A stretch of DNA of 64,000 bases, taken from NCBI GenBank assembly GCA_025602905.1, contig JAHLKI010000040.1, forward strand, positions 62,001 through 126,000. Reading direction: 5' to 3'. Origin of the DNA: Phlyctochytrium arcticum (Eukaryota > Chytridiomycota > Chytridiomycetes > Chytridiales > Chytridiaceae). Position 1 is the first letter of the stretch, and the number at the start of each line of letters is the position of its first letter. Made by a program: the position numbers and the translations under genes. The notes beneath the pieces were generated by a model that did not search any database, was not told the origin of the DNA, and saw only the letters and a list, made by a program, of their open reading frames with translations. This document shows positions 10,297 through 21,200 of this stretch, piece after piece.

Positions 10297-12507
10297 CTAC
10301 TGAACAGTTGGAGCGTTGGCCAGAAGCCACTGTGCTGCGTCGTTTTCATTATTCTTCTCCTGCAACGCCTTGACACACCAAGCTAATGAAAAGCCCAACG
10401 CGACCAACCGTTCTGCAATCATCCGTCGCTTTTGTGCGCTCTCCCCCACGATCTTACATAACCAGTATTGTGGGCTCGAGCTGTTCCCTATTATAGACAG
10501 CTTTAAGAGCTCAATCGTTTTGATGGCCGCCGATGTAGTATCCATGGGACTAGAAGAACTTTGGGCACAATTCTAGTTAAAAAAAGCTGTTAGTTTCTCG
10601 TACCCGTAAGTCTCAAACTTTGCAGCCAGCACTTACGACATTTGTACAAAACTCCTTGCCGCATCCAACGGTCAGCTGTGAAAAATAAAGGCCGGACAGC
10701 TTCTGGGCAAATTTCTGATTGCCAGGGTCTGCCCTTGACGTCCAAAAAGGTGCATAACAGGATTGGCAAAGTTGGGCACTGTTTTGGAATTTATCCGATA
10801 TGGGGCTGGAGCAGAGGTTGTTGGCGCAAAGCTTGAAAATTGACTGGTATTGTTTCTGATGCTCATGCATCTGAGCATGCATTTGTACGTCCTACTCGAA
10901 TGGGTTAATGGGAGAAAATATGAACGAGGTACGGCACCCTACCTTTAGTTGCACTGCTGACTTGCATTTGATACACGTTGTTGTACGGGCGCCACATTCA
11001 GCCTCGTGCGAGCTCATACCTCCAAGCAAAATGTCTTTCGCGTTTGTGGACGGAGGACCAGCCCGAAATAGTAGATGACAAAATCGGCAAATGTGAATGC
11101 GCTCATTACAAACAGACGCACGATGGTAAGCCAGTTCTGGTAGCATAATTTCCTGCCCGCATTCACACTGCAATGCCGAATGGAAGAAATGCATGTGTTT
11201 CTCTTTCTCTCGCACGTTTCCGACCTAGTAAATGTTTAGTGATTGCGCGTAGCGCCCAGAATTCGATTATTTTGCTCACTTTTCCACACGACTCGCAATG
11301 CCAGTGCTCTTTCATATCCGTCCGGCTCATGGTCAGGTTGCAGTCTGGGCATTTCACATTGTTCCGGCTGCAGAATGCGTGATGCATTTCGTAAACTTGC
11401 TCTCGCACGAACGATCCGCAATTTTCACATTGCTTTGTACCGGGACCAGCCCCAGCATTCGGAATTGTTGAGTCGGACATCGAATTCTCTTCGTGGGCTG
11501 GAGCATCGGCCTTGACAGCGGAGACTGCTGCCACGGAAAGGTGATAATCTGTTTCCTTTGCGAAACCGCGTATAGACACGAATATAAAGGGAGTTGAATC
11601 ACCCTCAATGCGCACGGGCACCGAGGAAACCCCCAAGTCAACATTAAAATACATGTGATCAAGCAAGGAAGGTCGATCGTTCGTCAATGACACAAAAACA
11701 TCCGCGTCGCCTCTAGACGGGCTACAATCAAGAACATATTCTCGAGCAACATCAATGACTGGAATCTGACAAAAAGGAGTTAATGAGACTTTCACACAAT
11801 TATAGAATGGTGCGGGGTACCTTGTAATATCTATACTCTTCTTCTCGCACAAAGCCATTAACGGATAGTGAATTAGTGCTCTTGTCCCAGGTAAGCACGC
11901 CGAGCTCCGCCGCCGCCAGATTCGCATGTTTTTGCCTCACTGCCTGCTCAGCCAATTTCTCATCAATTGGTTGAATATCAACCGCAATGTCCTGATCCGT
12001 AATCAGACATCCCGTAGCATCTTGTTCATTTTCTGTGTTAAGTTCAACGACCAGAATCTTGTACTCTTGAACCGCCCTGGCTGTAGCATTGTACTCCGTT
12101 ACGATAAGTTCTTCCCCTTTGGTGAGTGTACCATAGTTTTTGCGCAAGTGGCCTTCCAATGTTGAGCGAATGTCACGTATTTCCAAATAAGCGTGGTCCA
12201 GAGGAGCTAGCTTGGCGTATATCCCCTTTTGAAGCCTGATTCGGGAGACGGTGACGGTCGCTGCGTGCTCATTGAGTCCCAGACTGGTCCATGTGTTCCT
12301 GGCGATTTCGACTGTCCCTGCTGCTGCTGTGAATTCTCTTACGGAGGAGTAAATTTTCCCTCTGGTCAGGTCATTTACGAGCTCAAAACTCAAAGGTTCG
12401 CTTGAATCATGACCTCGCAAGACTTCGTCCAAACAACTTGCAGGAAGATTGAGGCGATCGCCCTCCAAATTTGCGTTCAACACTGCCTTCAAACTAGATT
12501 TCCACAT
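10297..12507 (-). CDS. UFD1-domain protein with zinc fingers, AZUL-like and UBA-like domains
   Basis: Five exons (12507-11821, 11765-11280, 11224-10943, 10891-10637, 10572-10297), 661 aa. Residues about 1-210 form a UFD1/NPL4-type beta domain (DRLNLPASCLDEVL, then LEGHLRKNYGTLTKGEELIV), normally a Cdc48/p97 cofactor module that binds ubiquitin. Next come paired Cys/His fingers of TRAF/XAF1 type (CENCGSFV...HHAFCSRNNVKCPDC; CESCGK; CECGQEI). A further Cys-rich segment (LCANNLC, LCQSCYAPFW, QLTVGCGKEFCTNVNCA) closely resembles the AZUL zinc finger of UBE3A. The C-terminus (LVALGFSLAWCVKAL...AAQWLLAN) has the MGF-helix pattern of a UBA domain. The architecture suggests a ubiquitin-dependent degradation adaptor or E3-associated factor. 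Domain calls are by eye; the UFD1 and AZUL parts are the strongest. Confidence 0.85.
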
Positions 12508-12745
12508 GGTACAGGATACTGCGTCGGGGGCAAAGAGCTAAAGACTTGTACGGAGAGGGAGATGCTGGTTCTTCAAGATTCTAAAAGTCGGTCGAGCTGC
12601 TCGGTCTTTCTGCGGTCTTTGGACTTCAGTCAAAATGTTATTTCATGCACTGCATGGTAATGCTGATGACAAATGAACATTCACGTGCACTACAGACAAA
12701 AACCGTTTTCCGGGAAAACCGCTTTCTTGCCTACTCGAGTACTGA

Positions 12746-13474
12746 TCAGGTTGGGTCAGCACGAGAATCTGTTGTCTCGAAAAATGCATGAACGTCCAGT
12801 GCATGCCGTTTTGTCAAGGAGCAGTCTCGCAACTCTCCAGGAGTAGCTTGGCTGAGCTGTGAAATGGTACGCATTCCTTCCTGCAGGACAAAGCAATCTG
12901 TACATAGGATGAATAATCAGCATGGGGGGAGAGGCTACCTTGCGCGTACCATGAGCCCTCATTGTAGGGGTGAGCAGCATCATCATTGACATCCACTTTT
13001 CCTGGTTGACAATCTGAGCTTCAGGCACATTAGCCAATAGCTACGGAAAGGTTTGAAATTATGCGAGTGTTATTGGTGATCAGGGTGTATCAATATTACC
13101 TCTGAGAATTTGTCGTGCGCGGCAGAGCGTGCGAATTGCACAGCGGCGGCGAGTTCGAAGATGGCCTCGGCGACTTGCCCATCGTAGACTGAATGAATTT
13201 GCACCGCTGCCACTCCATCCACGTACGTATTTAAAGCTTGTATTTCCAAAAAGGACGCGGGTAAGGGATCAGCATCGGCACGCACCAGAATATGGACATG
13301 CTGGTATCGCGGGATGCATTGTTCTAGTCTGCAAGTGATAATTAGCGGTGCAAACATCTAGTGGTGTAGGGTCAACACAAACTTTGCTTTCGTCCGTTCA
13401 AGCCTGTCATTCTCGTGTTCAGATGGCGAAGGCGTTACGCATATACAGCCGAGAGAGAGCTTTGTGAATGTCAT
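12746..13474 (-). CDS. Unrecognised 185-aa protein, four exons
   Basis: Reconstructed as exons 13474-13383, 13328-13100, 13040-12939 and 12880-12746; all junctions have GT-AG borders and the total is exactly 186 codons. The start is MTFTKLSLGC. The middle is helix-rich and mostly Ala/Leu/Glu (RLERTKAKLEQCIPRYQHVH; AEAIFELAAAVQFARSAAH), followed by ISQLSQATPGELRDCSLTKR and a short acidic end. No signal peptide, membrane segment or metal motif. I do not recognise the family. It lies upstream of the UFD1-like gene on the same strand, separated by about 240 bp. The helical character would suit a small complex subunit, which is speculation. Confidence 0.65.
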
Positions 13475-13521
13475 GTCCTACAAGCGTTCCATTAAAAGCT
13501 TTCCTTTCAATTGTTCCGCTT

Positions 13522-14101
13522 TTACAAACTGCTGGAGTACTGCGAGCCTCTTCCACCTCTGCATTGTTTCTTAGAGTACATATCTACCGAGGAAGGTACG
13601 GTCAACGTACTTCTAACACGGAAGTTACTCTTAATAAGCGGATGCTCGGAAATGTCCCAGAAAGAATTGAGTGCACGGTTCATCAGCATTGGCTGGGTCG
13701 TTGCTTTCCTCTCTGCCATTGTTAATTTTGCTATGTGCACTGGCTTTAGCGTTCTAGGAAATGTAATTACCCACTGTAGCTGTTGTCAGCTCCGGCCCAG
13801 ATCCCTGACGCTGGAAAGTCTGATGGGTGCCGCTTCCTTCACCATAATGCTGCTGCATCAGGTGGCGATCACCATACCACGCGTCTTCAGCAGATCTGCC
13901 CCGCCCGTTGTCGTTGTATATAGGTCCTCTCATGTCTTGCGATCCAATTTTGAATATCTTTGAAACAAATGGCGTGGGAAATTTGGCTTGTGCCACACAT
14001 TTATCCAAAGGAGGAGTTTGTAAAGTGTACACGTCACTGCGCAGCCACGGGGTTTGGAATTGGAACTCGCGGCGGGGCATTGGGATTCGAACAAAAGGCA
14101 T
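13522..14101 (-). CDS. Unrecognised protein head-to-head with MICU1
   Basis: Read as two exons. The first runs from ATG 14101 and is rich in Pro, Gly, Gln and aromatic residues (MPFVRIPMPRREFQFQTPW; GPIYNDNGRGR). The second begins near 13735 (KLTMAERKATTQPMLM) and ends at 13522 (YSKKQCRGGRGSQYSSSL). The connecting intron would be only about 40 nt (GTAATT...CACATAG). No domain recognised. The extended, Pro-rich sequence without obvious secondary structure recalls small microtubule-inner or flagellar-associated proteins, but I see no specific match. Its ATG lies only 8 bp from the MICU1 ATG on the opposite strand, so either the 5' leaders overlap or one start is wrong. A competing plus-strand frame at 13511-13963 looks less protein-like. 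Confidence 0.45.
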
Positions 14102-14109
14102 TTCAAGAA

Positions 14110-15844
14110 ATGTCGGGCCTTACAAGGACGGCAAGACTGCTACGATGCCGCACACCGTTCGTCTCAAGGCGAGCAGCATCCAGTACTAGTGTTGGTCACG
14201 CATCCCTCCCCAGTTCCCGTAAAACTTCCATCTGGATTGGAGCTGCCGGAATTTCAGCCGCTATCACAGGCCTCTTACTTTTCTCCGACTCACCATATGG
14301 ATTATTTTCCCCTACTCCAATGTTTTGCGATGACGGCGTCGTCTCGCAGGTATACACGAATCGAGGATGCATCGATGGACTTGTACTCATGAATAGTCCT
14401 AGAAATATGATAATTGGAAACGAGATAGAATCGGACAGTACGAAAATCGTCTCCGAGCATTCTCTCATCCATGGAAAGTGTTTCACTACTTTGCTTCCGT
14501 GGTATTGTCAATCGCGTATTCTCTTCGCTGCTTTCAGTGGTCCTGAAGGGGAGTCATTCTAGCGGAAGCAAGGAGATCCGTACATGACGACCCAGGATTT
14601 CATTCGAGCACTGATTCCATACCGTACTTATCACTCCGAGGTTTTCTTCTCTGACTACTTTCTTCAATGGGCTCGTTCAGTAAACATTTGTAAAATAGGA
14701 AAGCGAGAAGCGACGGGTGGAATCTGCCGAGGCCTTTTTTGCATTGGCCGACACAAATGGAGGTATGAGGTCTGCCCGATCCAGAGGGACCTCAATCTGA
14801 GATTCCCTCTCTTAGACGGGCTCATTAGCTTTTCCGAGTATATGATCTTTCTGTGTCTTCTTGGCAGTACGTAAACCTCTGATCTCTCATCGCTTACGAT
14901 TCTAATGCCCTTTTATTATAGCTCCCGAGTTCCACTGGAAGATCAGTTTCAAACTGTTTGATGTGAACGGGGATGGGACCGTTTCCAAAGATGAATTCGA
15001 AAAGATTATGCTACACCACGCAACGGGTCTTGGTGCTGGCAGCCGCTTGGGGTACGTTGGTTACCTTAACATGAGACCCATATATTGAATCACTCTTGAG
15101 AGCAGATCACAAGAGCGAAATAAAGTTGATATAGCGCATTCAGGAATTTATCATCTATTTTTTGGTGAGAAGGGAGAACGATCCATGGTCTATGATGAGT
15201 TTATAGGTGAGGGATATCTTTTTTATCTACGTTGAAGTGCAATGATTGAAAAACGTGTAGATTTCATGAGGCGATTGCATCTTGAGGTGTTGAAACTAGA
15301 GTTCTATCGCTTTGATGTCGAGCCGAACACCCAAAGTATCAGCATGCGCGACTTTGCCCTCTCTTTGATCAACTATGCCCCACCCTTACAACTCAAGAAG
15401 CTGATCGAGCGAGCAGACTCATTGCCAAATTACCAAGAACGGATAACTTTTCAACAATTCTATGATTTTGATCAGATGATCAAAACTCGACTACACGACT
15501 TGGGCCTTGCGTACAAACTGTCCAGCTCCATGGAACAAGGCTTGGACCGCAAAGACTTTAAAAGAGTTGTCAAAGCTGTGACCAAGACTGACCTTACTGA
15601 CGGGCAGATCGATGTCATTTACGAGATGTTTGATATCAACAAAGACGGGTGAGTAGCAGCATGGGTGCTAGGCTTAAACACAACAACTAACAACCTATCT
15701 AGCTACTTGAATGTTGATGAGTTCTACACTCAAGTCATGAAAGGGCGACATTCAAGAGGTCTCGACACCTCACGGGACATCGGGGTTTCCGAATTTTTTG
15801 GACATGTCTATAGATGTGTGAAGGAATCGTATGAAGCAGTATGA
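14110..15844 (+). CDS. MICU1: MICU1-type mitochondrial calcium uptake protein
   Basis: EF-hand gatekeeper of the mitochondrial calcium uniporter, acting at the inner membrane facing the intermembrane space. Exons: 14110-14349, 14439-14501, 14563-14866, 14922-15051, 15106-15206, 15261-15648, 15703-15844; 455 aa. The N-terminus is an Arg-rich presequence (LTRTARLLRCRTPFVSRRAA) followed by a hydrophobic helix (IWIGAAGISAAITGLLLF). Exon 2 carries the family signature YENRLRAFSHPWKVFHYFAS. Both canonical EF-hands are intact: DVNGDGTVSKDE (14960-14995) and DINKDGYLNVDE, the latter split by the last intron. FMRRLHLEVLKLEFYRFD between them is also typical. The start was chosen at the ATG directly before the presequence; an earlier in-frame ATG (13960) would put 50 unrelated residues in front. 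No MCU or EMRE gene is in the window. Confidence 0.94.
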
Positions 15845-15927
15845 TTGACAGGACGTATAAATACAGGGACATGTGTGGCTAGCTACCCTACTAAGAACAG
15901 TACCTTCCTCAATATCTTGGGAAAGGC

Positions 15928-16263
15928 TCATGACTGGATTGTACTGTTGTTCTGAATTTGCCCCGCCGCCCCAATGTTTGTGTCGGCACTACGGATAGGG
16001 CGAGGTGCAGGGCGAGGTGCAGGGCCTTCACCAAGAATTACTGAAATAGACAAAAAGTTTGGTCTCATAAATTTGTGTAGATCTCGAAACCACTTACTTC
16101 GCTTATACATAGCATAGGTCAAATAAAGCATAACTGGGGTGGTGGCTATGATAACTGTCCAGCTACAGAGAACTGTTTAGCTACATTTCGCTGCAAGTTC
16201 GACTCCAAGGACAAATAACCTTCGGGCTCTATCTTTCGCAACTGTGCGCATAAACCAACCCAT
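15928..16263 (-). CDS. Small single-pass membrane protein (73 aa)
   Basis: Three short exons, 16263-16220, 16162-16098 and 16040-15928, join to 73 codons with clean GT-AG borders. The product starts MGWFMRTVAKDRARSW and continues into one hydrophobic helix (TVIIATTPVMLYLTYAMY) capped by KR. A Pro/Arg repeat (GPAPRPAPRPIR) and a polar Asn/Gln tail follow. Basic residues before the helix and the size suggest a mitochondrial or ER membrane micro-protein. I do not recognise the family. It is divergent from the gene at 16318 across only 54 bp. Confidence 0.62.
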
Positions 16264-16317
16264 TCTGCCTCCTTGAAGCACGCCGACAAGCAGTGCTAAA
16301 TACCGGACTTGATACCG

Positions 16318-16755
16318 ATGGAGGATAAGTCCAGACTGAACGAATTGCCGAAGGCTGCCAACGCTCTATGGTATCCAAGATTCACGCGGACAGTTCAAAT
16401 GGAGCAGCTGCTTCAGCGCGAGGAAACCCTGCGCGACAAGGTTCGTACTGAAAAAACCGAAGTGTAAATAATATATGTTAATCATGATTTCATACAGCGA
16501 GACAAGCTCGAGTGGCCAAAAGTCCGATTGAGGTATCCGACCGTACAGATGGGAGAAGAAATCAGAGGGGTAGGTTTATGTTATGTGAAGTTGTCAGAAA
16601 TTTCGAATATAACTGACGTACTCTCTTGCATTAATTGCATTAAGGTTGAGGACGATGCATTACTTGATTCGAGCTTTAGTGAGCAGAGCGAAATTGCGGG
16701 CGAGATAGACGTGGAGTCTGAACAAAGCGAGGCAGAGCAGGATATGGAGGAATAA
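16318..16755 (+). CDS. Unrecognised small acidic-tailed protein (101 aa)
   Basis: Exons 16318-16440, 16498-16569 and 16645-16755, all phase 0, give 101 aa. The N-terminal half is basic with a WYPRFTRTVQMEQLLQ helix and a KLEWPKVRLRYPTVQMGEE stretch; the last 37 residues are almost all acidic or Ser (EDDALLDSSFSEQSE, EAEQDMEE). No known domain. The codon before the ATG run is a stop, so the start is well defined unless an upstream exon exists. It shares a 54-bp divergent promoter region with the 73-aa membrane protein and converges on the BAR gene, ending 80 bp before that gene's stop. Confidence 0.6.
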
Positions 16756-16835
16756 AGCAAAATCAAGACCCGTCATTCGACCCAAAGATGGTGCCGGCTT
16801 CAAGATTCAATCTATTGATACAGCGGACATATGGA

Positions 16836-18030
16836 TTAATGAGAGCCGCAAATAGCAAGCTCCCTCATCTGTTGCAATACACCCTCAACTTGGCCTTCCA
16901 GTCCCCGGCCTTCATTGGGAAACGCCGTACGGATTTCGTTGAGTTTTTGAAAGGCTGATTGGTTAAAGCGAAGTTGGGACTTCACCAATGCCTCAAAGCA
17001 GGGTTCAAGATATGGGACCCGCATATCAACTAGCTTTGGAATTTCGCCCACAAGCTGCTGGTTGTAATGCTCATAAATCTCCTTGGCCTGATTTGCTTCT
17101 GCCTCGGCCTATAACATCACCAACATTAATAAGATGCAGATCTCCTTTCCGTACATATAATTGTTTTCTTACCCTTGGCAGACGCTGTGGATCATCAGAA
17201 GGTCGCTCGACCAATTTTCTGACATTGGCACGCGTTCTATCATAGTCCAACATTTTCTTTTGTCGAACCTTACGCGCCTCATTGAACTCGGGGAAAACCG
17301 CTACGAATTTGCCGAGGGGATCCAATACTGTAATTCGATAGTTCGTGTCCTACTTGAATGAATTTCACTTGAGACAACGGGAAGCACCAAAAAGAAAACC
17401 CACCAGCTCAGATCGGGCCTCTTCGTCAATCTTATTGACAGCAAGCTTGTACTGGGAACCCGCATATCCGAGTGGCGAGCCGTCTTCATAGAACGAAGTG
17501 ATTGTTTCCGCGATTCTTTGTTGGGCCAGGGTCATTCCTAATCACGTTTAAATATTTCGACCTGACAAAAAACGCAAAAATCAGAAGCAGACCTCGTACG
17601 GCATCCAAATATCCTTTCGCTTCGCGATGAAGGTTCTCTGCTTTATTTTCCAAACTGCAATGTGGGATGCCCATAATTAGTCGCATATCAGCATATTCTC
17701 AGAAGTTTCCACTTGCGTTTTGAGCCGGCGTTCTTCCTCTTCAAAGTCGCGGTCCACCTGGGAGGAAGCTCAGAAAAGTGCCCCGCTGTCTGCCCAGATC
17801 CATGTTCGCTGATCGTACCGTTTTATCAATAGCGCCAGTGGATTGCATAACCTGGTGGGTAGGACGGTAAACAGTCTGAAGTTGTGAAGGCCATTCTTAT
17901 GTACTCACACTAGTCGTCGCCCGACTAACGGCCTTCTTGAGTCCATGCCTAACCAGGAAAGGTGAACAGAAGTTCTTTGAGTCCCTTGGGCCAAGGAGAG
18001 AAGCAAAGGATACACCACATACCAGCTCAT
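16836..18030 (-). CDS. hob3: BAR-domain protein of the BIN3/Hob3/Rvs161 family
   Basis: N-BAR membrane-curving protein of endocytosis and actin organisation; the family dimerises on membranes, often with Rvs167/Hob1. Eight exons: 18030-18023 (only MSW plus part of a codon), 17948-17909, 17851-17819, 17757-17717, 17654-17593, 17537-17404, 17349-17173, 17108-16836; 255 aa, the normal family length. Signatures are MSWHGLKKAVSRATTS, TVDRDFEEEERRLKTLE, TNYRITVLDPLGKFVAVFPE and RRLPRAEAEANQA-like coiled coil. No SH3 domain, as in Rvs161. The intron after exon 4 uses a GC donor (GCAAGT, 17716-17711), and the coding frame is continuous only with it. The family call is firm; the choice among BIN3, Hob3 and Rvs161 names is nomenclature. 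Confidence 0.92.
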
Positions 18031-18278
18031 GATTCTGTGTTGATGGGGTTGCAGAAAGTTGGATTAAAGTGGATCGCGTTGGCAAGATGCTCTCATGACG
18101 CAAACCCTGGATCGACGCAGTCACCACTGTCACCGACCCAACTTTTTACTCCTTTCACAGCGACACACGGGTAAAGAAATAACTTCAAAAGACCAGGAAA
18201 AAGGTGAAAAGCTTCCTTATATGCAGGTGAATATACAAATAGTTACAAATATTATACATCAGAAGTGAGCGACAAAAA

Positions 18279-21200
18279 TCATCTAGCGCGGAGCAGACAA
18301 GCCATCCATATCCAAATCCCTATAACGTCTCCTTCGAACCCGAAGCAGGAAACACCGCAAGCAAACTCGCAACCATCGTCCGCCAGCGAGTGTATCTCCA
18401 TTGCTTTGATTTCCGACAGTACAGTTGCTGTATCCGTGTATGGCATGGATATTGGGCTGCCTCTGATGTGATAAACCGTACTCAAGCGGCTTAGATCTGG
18501 TAAACCATTGAATGGATTTGTCCTTCTCTTGTCAGTGTTTCCTTTCCGCTGCTCTACTTCGAGCAACGGAAGGGCATTGGCAAGCGCCCTCGAGGCTAGT
18601 CTACAGAAAGATTGAGTTGGGTTACTTTCCATATTGACCTGCTATAATCTTACCGATTCCAGCGGGTGATATGTGCTTCCCTCCAATGCTCTACCGCATC
18701 CACAATAGCTCTTTCCATACCATTTTCAATGTCTTTAAGCTTGTCCGGTACCAAGACCTTGTATAGAGGTTCTTCGATCTGCGAAACGTGTTAGAGTGCC
18801 ATTTCCAGCGCAAATCTTCACGGTGCCAAACCTGCAAGCTTGGTCCATCAACTTTTGGAAACCCTCTATGGAAGAAAGGACGCCAGCTTTTCGGGACATT
18901 AAGATCAAATTCCATTTGTGCCATTGTGACGGTCTGTTGCATATTGACCCAGATCTTATGATGGCTGTTAGCGCGAGTCATCCTGACCTCATTGTACGAT
19001 ACCCACATTCACTTCATCAAAGAGTTCGCCAACTTCGATTAATGGGCAGTGAATGTCCTGCGGCGACCAAATTTCTCCACTAATAGGGTCCCATAAATGA
19101 CAATTCTCGCCGGATCCTGGTGTAGCAGGATCGATGGTCACAACCCATGCAACACGACCCTGGGCCACATCCTTTCCCAACAGTACCCAGCATGGTCGAC
19201 CGGGATTCACCCATTTCATGTAATTAACAAGCATAATGGCGTGCTCCATCCACCCTCCTGCGCCGATGTTCATCAATTGATCAGTGGTCGAGACGACAAG
19301 GAATTTTTTCAGTGAGCGAGGCGGCAAGAGAGGAATGAGGGATACATATCGCAGAAGCGCCTGCAGATCAGCCTTCAAACTTTTAGGTGGACGCTGAGGG
19401 CGAATGTAACGGGTCACCAGTGTTATCTGAGCGGCGAGCGTTGATGTGGTTACGACTACGTGTCGATCCTGGACAAATTTTGGTAGAGCCGAGAAGAAGT
19501 CTGTGGAGCGACGCATTACTGGCAGCGCTTCAAGAGGTTTCATCTGAAAGAAAAATGTCAGGACATACACACACATAATGCCAGATACGCAACACTTACC
19601 TGCACATCGATATCCTCCGAGGGCGCAATAGGAGGCTCCAGCGTAAGGAACATGTACACTTTGGTCACTTTTCGTTCAATATCGATTGATGCCGACGGTA
19701 ATGGGGGCTCAGAATTCGTTACTTCATACCCGGGTAAGAGAACTGGAGTTCTCACCGGAAACTCTCCAGCTAGCTAGACTTCCTTTTAATAAAACGCCTC
19801 GATCGCATGGACAAACATGATCAGTACCCGTAGCTCTTTGCGTAAGACAGAAAATGGTATCACGACGGAGCCGAACCAGATTTTATCGCGCCGTTGTGTC
19901 GTTACAGCAATATCCTCCTAAAGTAATCACTTAATACGTCATGTAAGTACATGAGATGATATTTCCCTACCCCATTTGTGCTAGTGAGCATCTCGTCAAA
20001 TAGGTCGAACCGAATGCTTTGAAAGTCTAGCTTATTAAAAACTTCATCTGTCTCCTTTGATGGCAACGACACGGGAAGCGTGACAGTATCGTTCCACAGT
20101 GGATCAAACCCATCTGCAGTGGCCGTACAAGATGTCTGATTTTGAAAGGATACTTGCACGTAGGGCCGCAGGAGCTGAGATGAACTCTTTAAGTCACTTT
20201 CTAATTGACCAAGGCCCGCGGAACAACTTACAATTGGGCCCTCATTATCTAAGTCCGTTACGGGACGGCTGTTCTCTTTTCGTATTCGCGTGGGAAAATT
20301 GTTGCCGCGCAAAACTTGTACCACCAGGCGACAATCTCTGACTGCCGAAAGTGCGACCATCGCATCTTTTCTATCATCACGATGTGGTCTGAGCCGGCGT
20401 CGAGGTCTCAACCACTTGGCAAGGAAAAACTCTTGATCCTCTTGCTGGGGCAGCATTACCTCACTAATAAAACCAGTACTTTTCTTCGGTCGTGGCACGG
20501 CAACTTTTTTGAGAAGATCATGATTGCAGATGCGGTAAAGGAATTGCTGCTGGTAAGTATGCGGTAGAATTGTGACGGGCGAGCTTGGAGTTAAGGGGGA
20601 GTTCACAGAAGAATCGAGGGATGGCAAAACACCCTGCTTTCCAAAAAAATTTAGAATTTTCTCTTCAGACAAACATACGGTCCATCAGGGCTCCATCCTT
20701 GTACGTACCGACTCCCGAACTTCAGTAGCTGCCAGAAGTGTTTCTTCATCAATTTCTTGTTCGAACAGAGGAATCGGGCCAAGACTCTCGGCGTCAGCTG
20801 AGTCTGCGAGCTTGTTCCGGTGCTGGATAAGCGTCAGACGCCTTTCCCCAACTCCAAGATTGCTCTAGAACATCCGACGTATTGAGCGATACATCTGTTG
20901 TTGGGAGAAGTGAAGGAATGGACTTACAGCAAAATCTTGACTAAGGCTGCGAATCCACTCGGGAGGATCAAAGCGACAGATTTCTTTCTTCCGCCAAACA
21001 TTGATGTGATTGGTCAAGGCAGTAAGTTGCTGGTCAATTTCATTTCGATCAGGGACTGTAGTCCATCGGGACCCGTGCTTGCTCATATTCGCGTTCCGCT
21101 GGGAACTGTAAACACTTTCAATCCAATGCTAATGTAAACGCATTAGACAACGATCGGCCATTGGAGATCAAACTGTCCGAACCGTCAGTTCAGAAATGTT

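Noticed and set aside
13511..13963. 150-codon plus-strand frame opposite the unrecognised minus-strand gene
   Set aside because: Starts at a non-ATG codon, has a patchy hydrophobic composition without a clear helix pattern, and conflicts with a splice-supported frame on the other strand.
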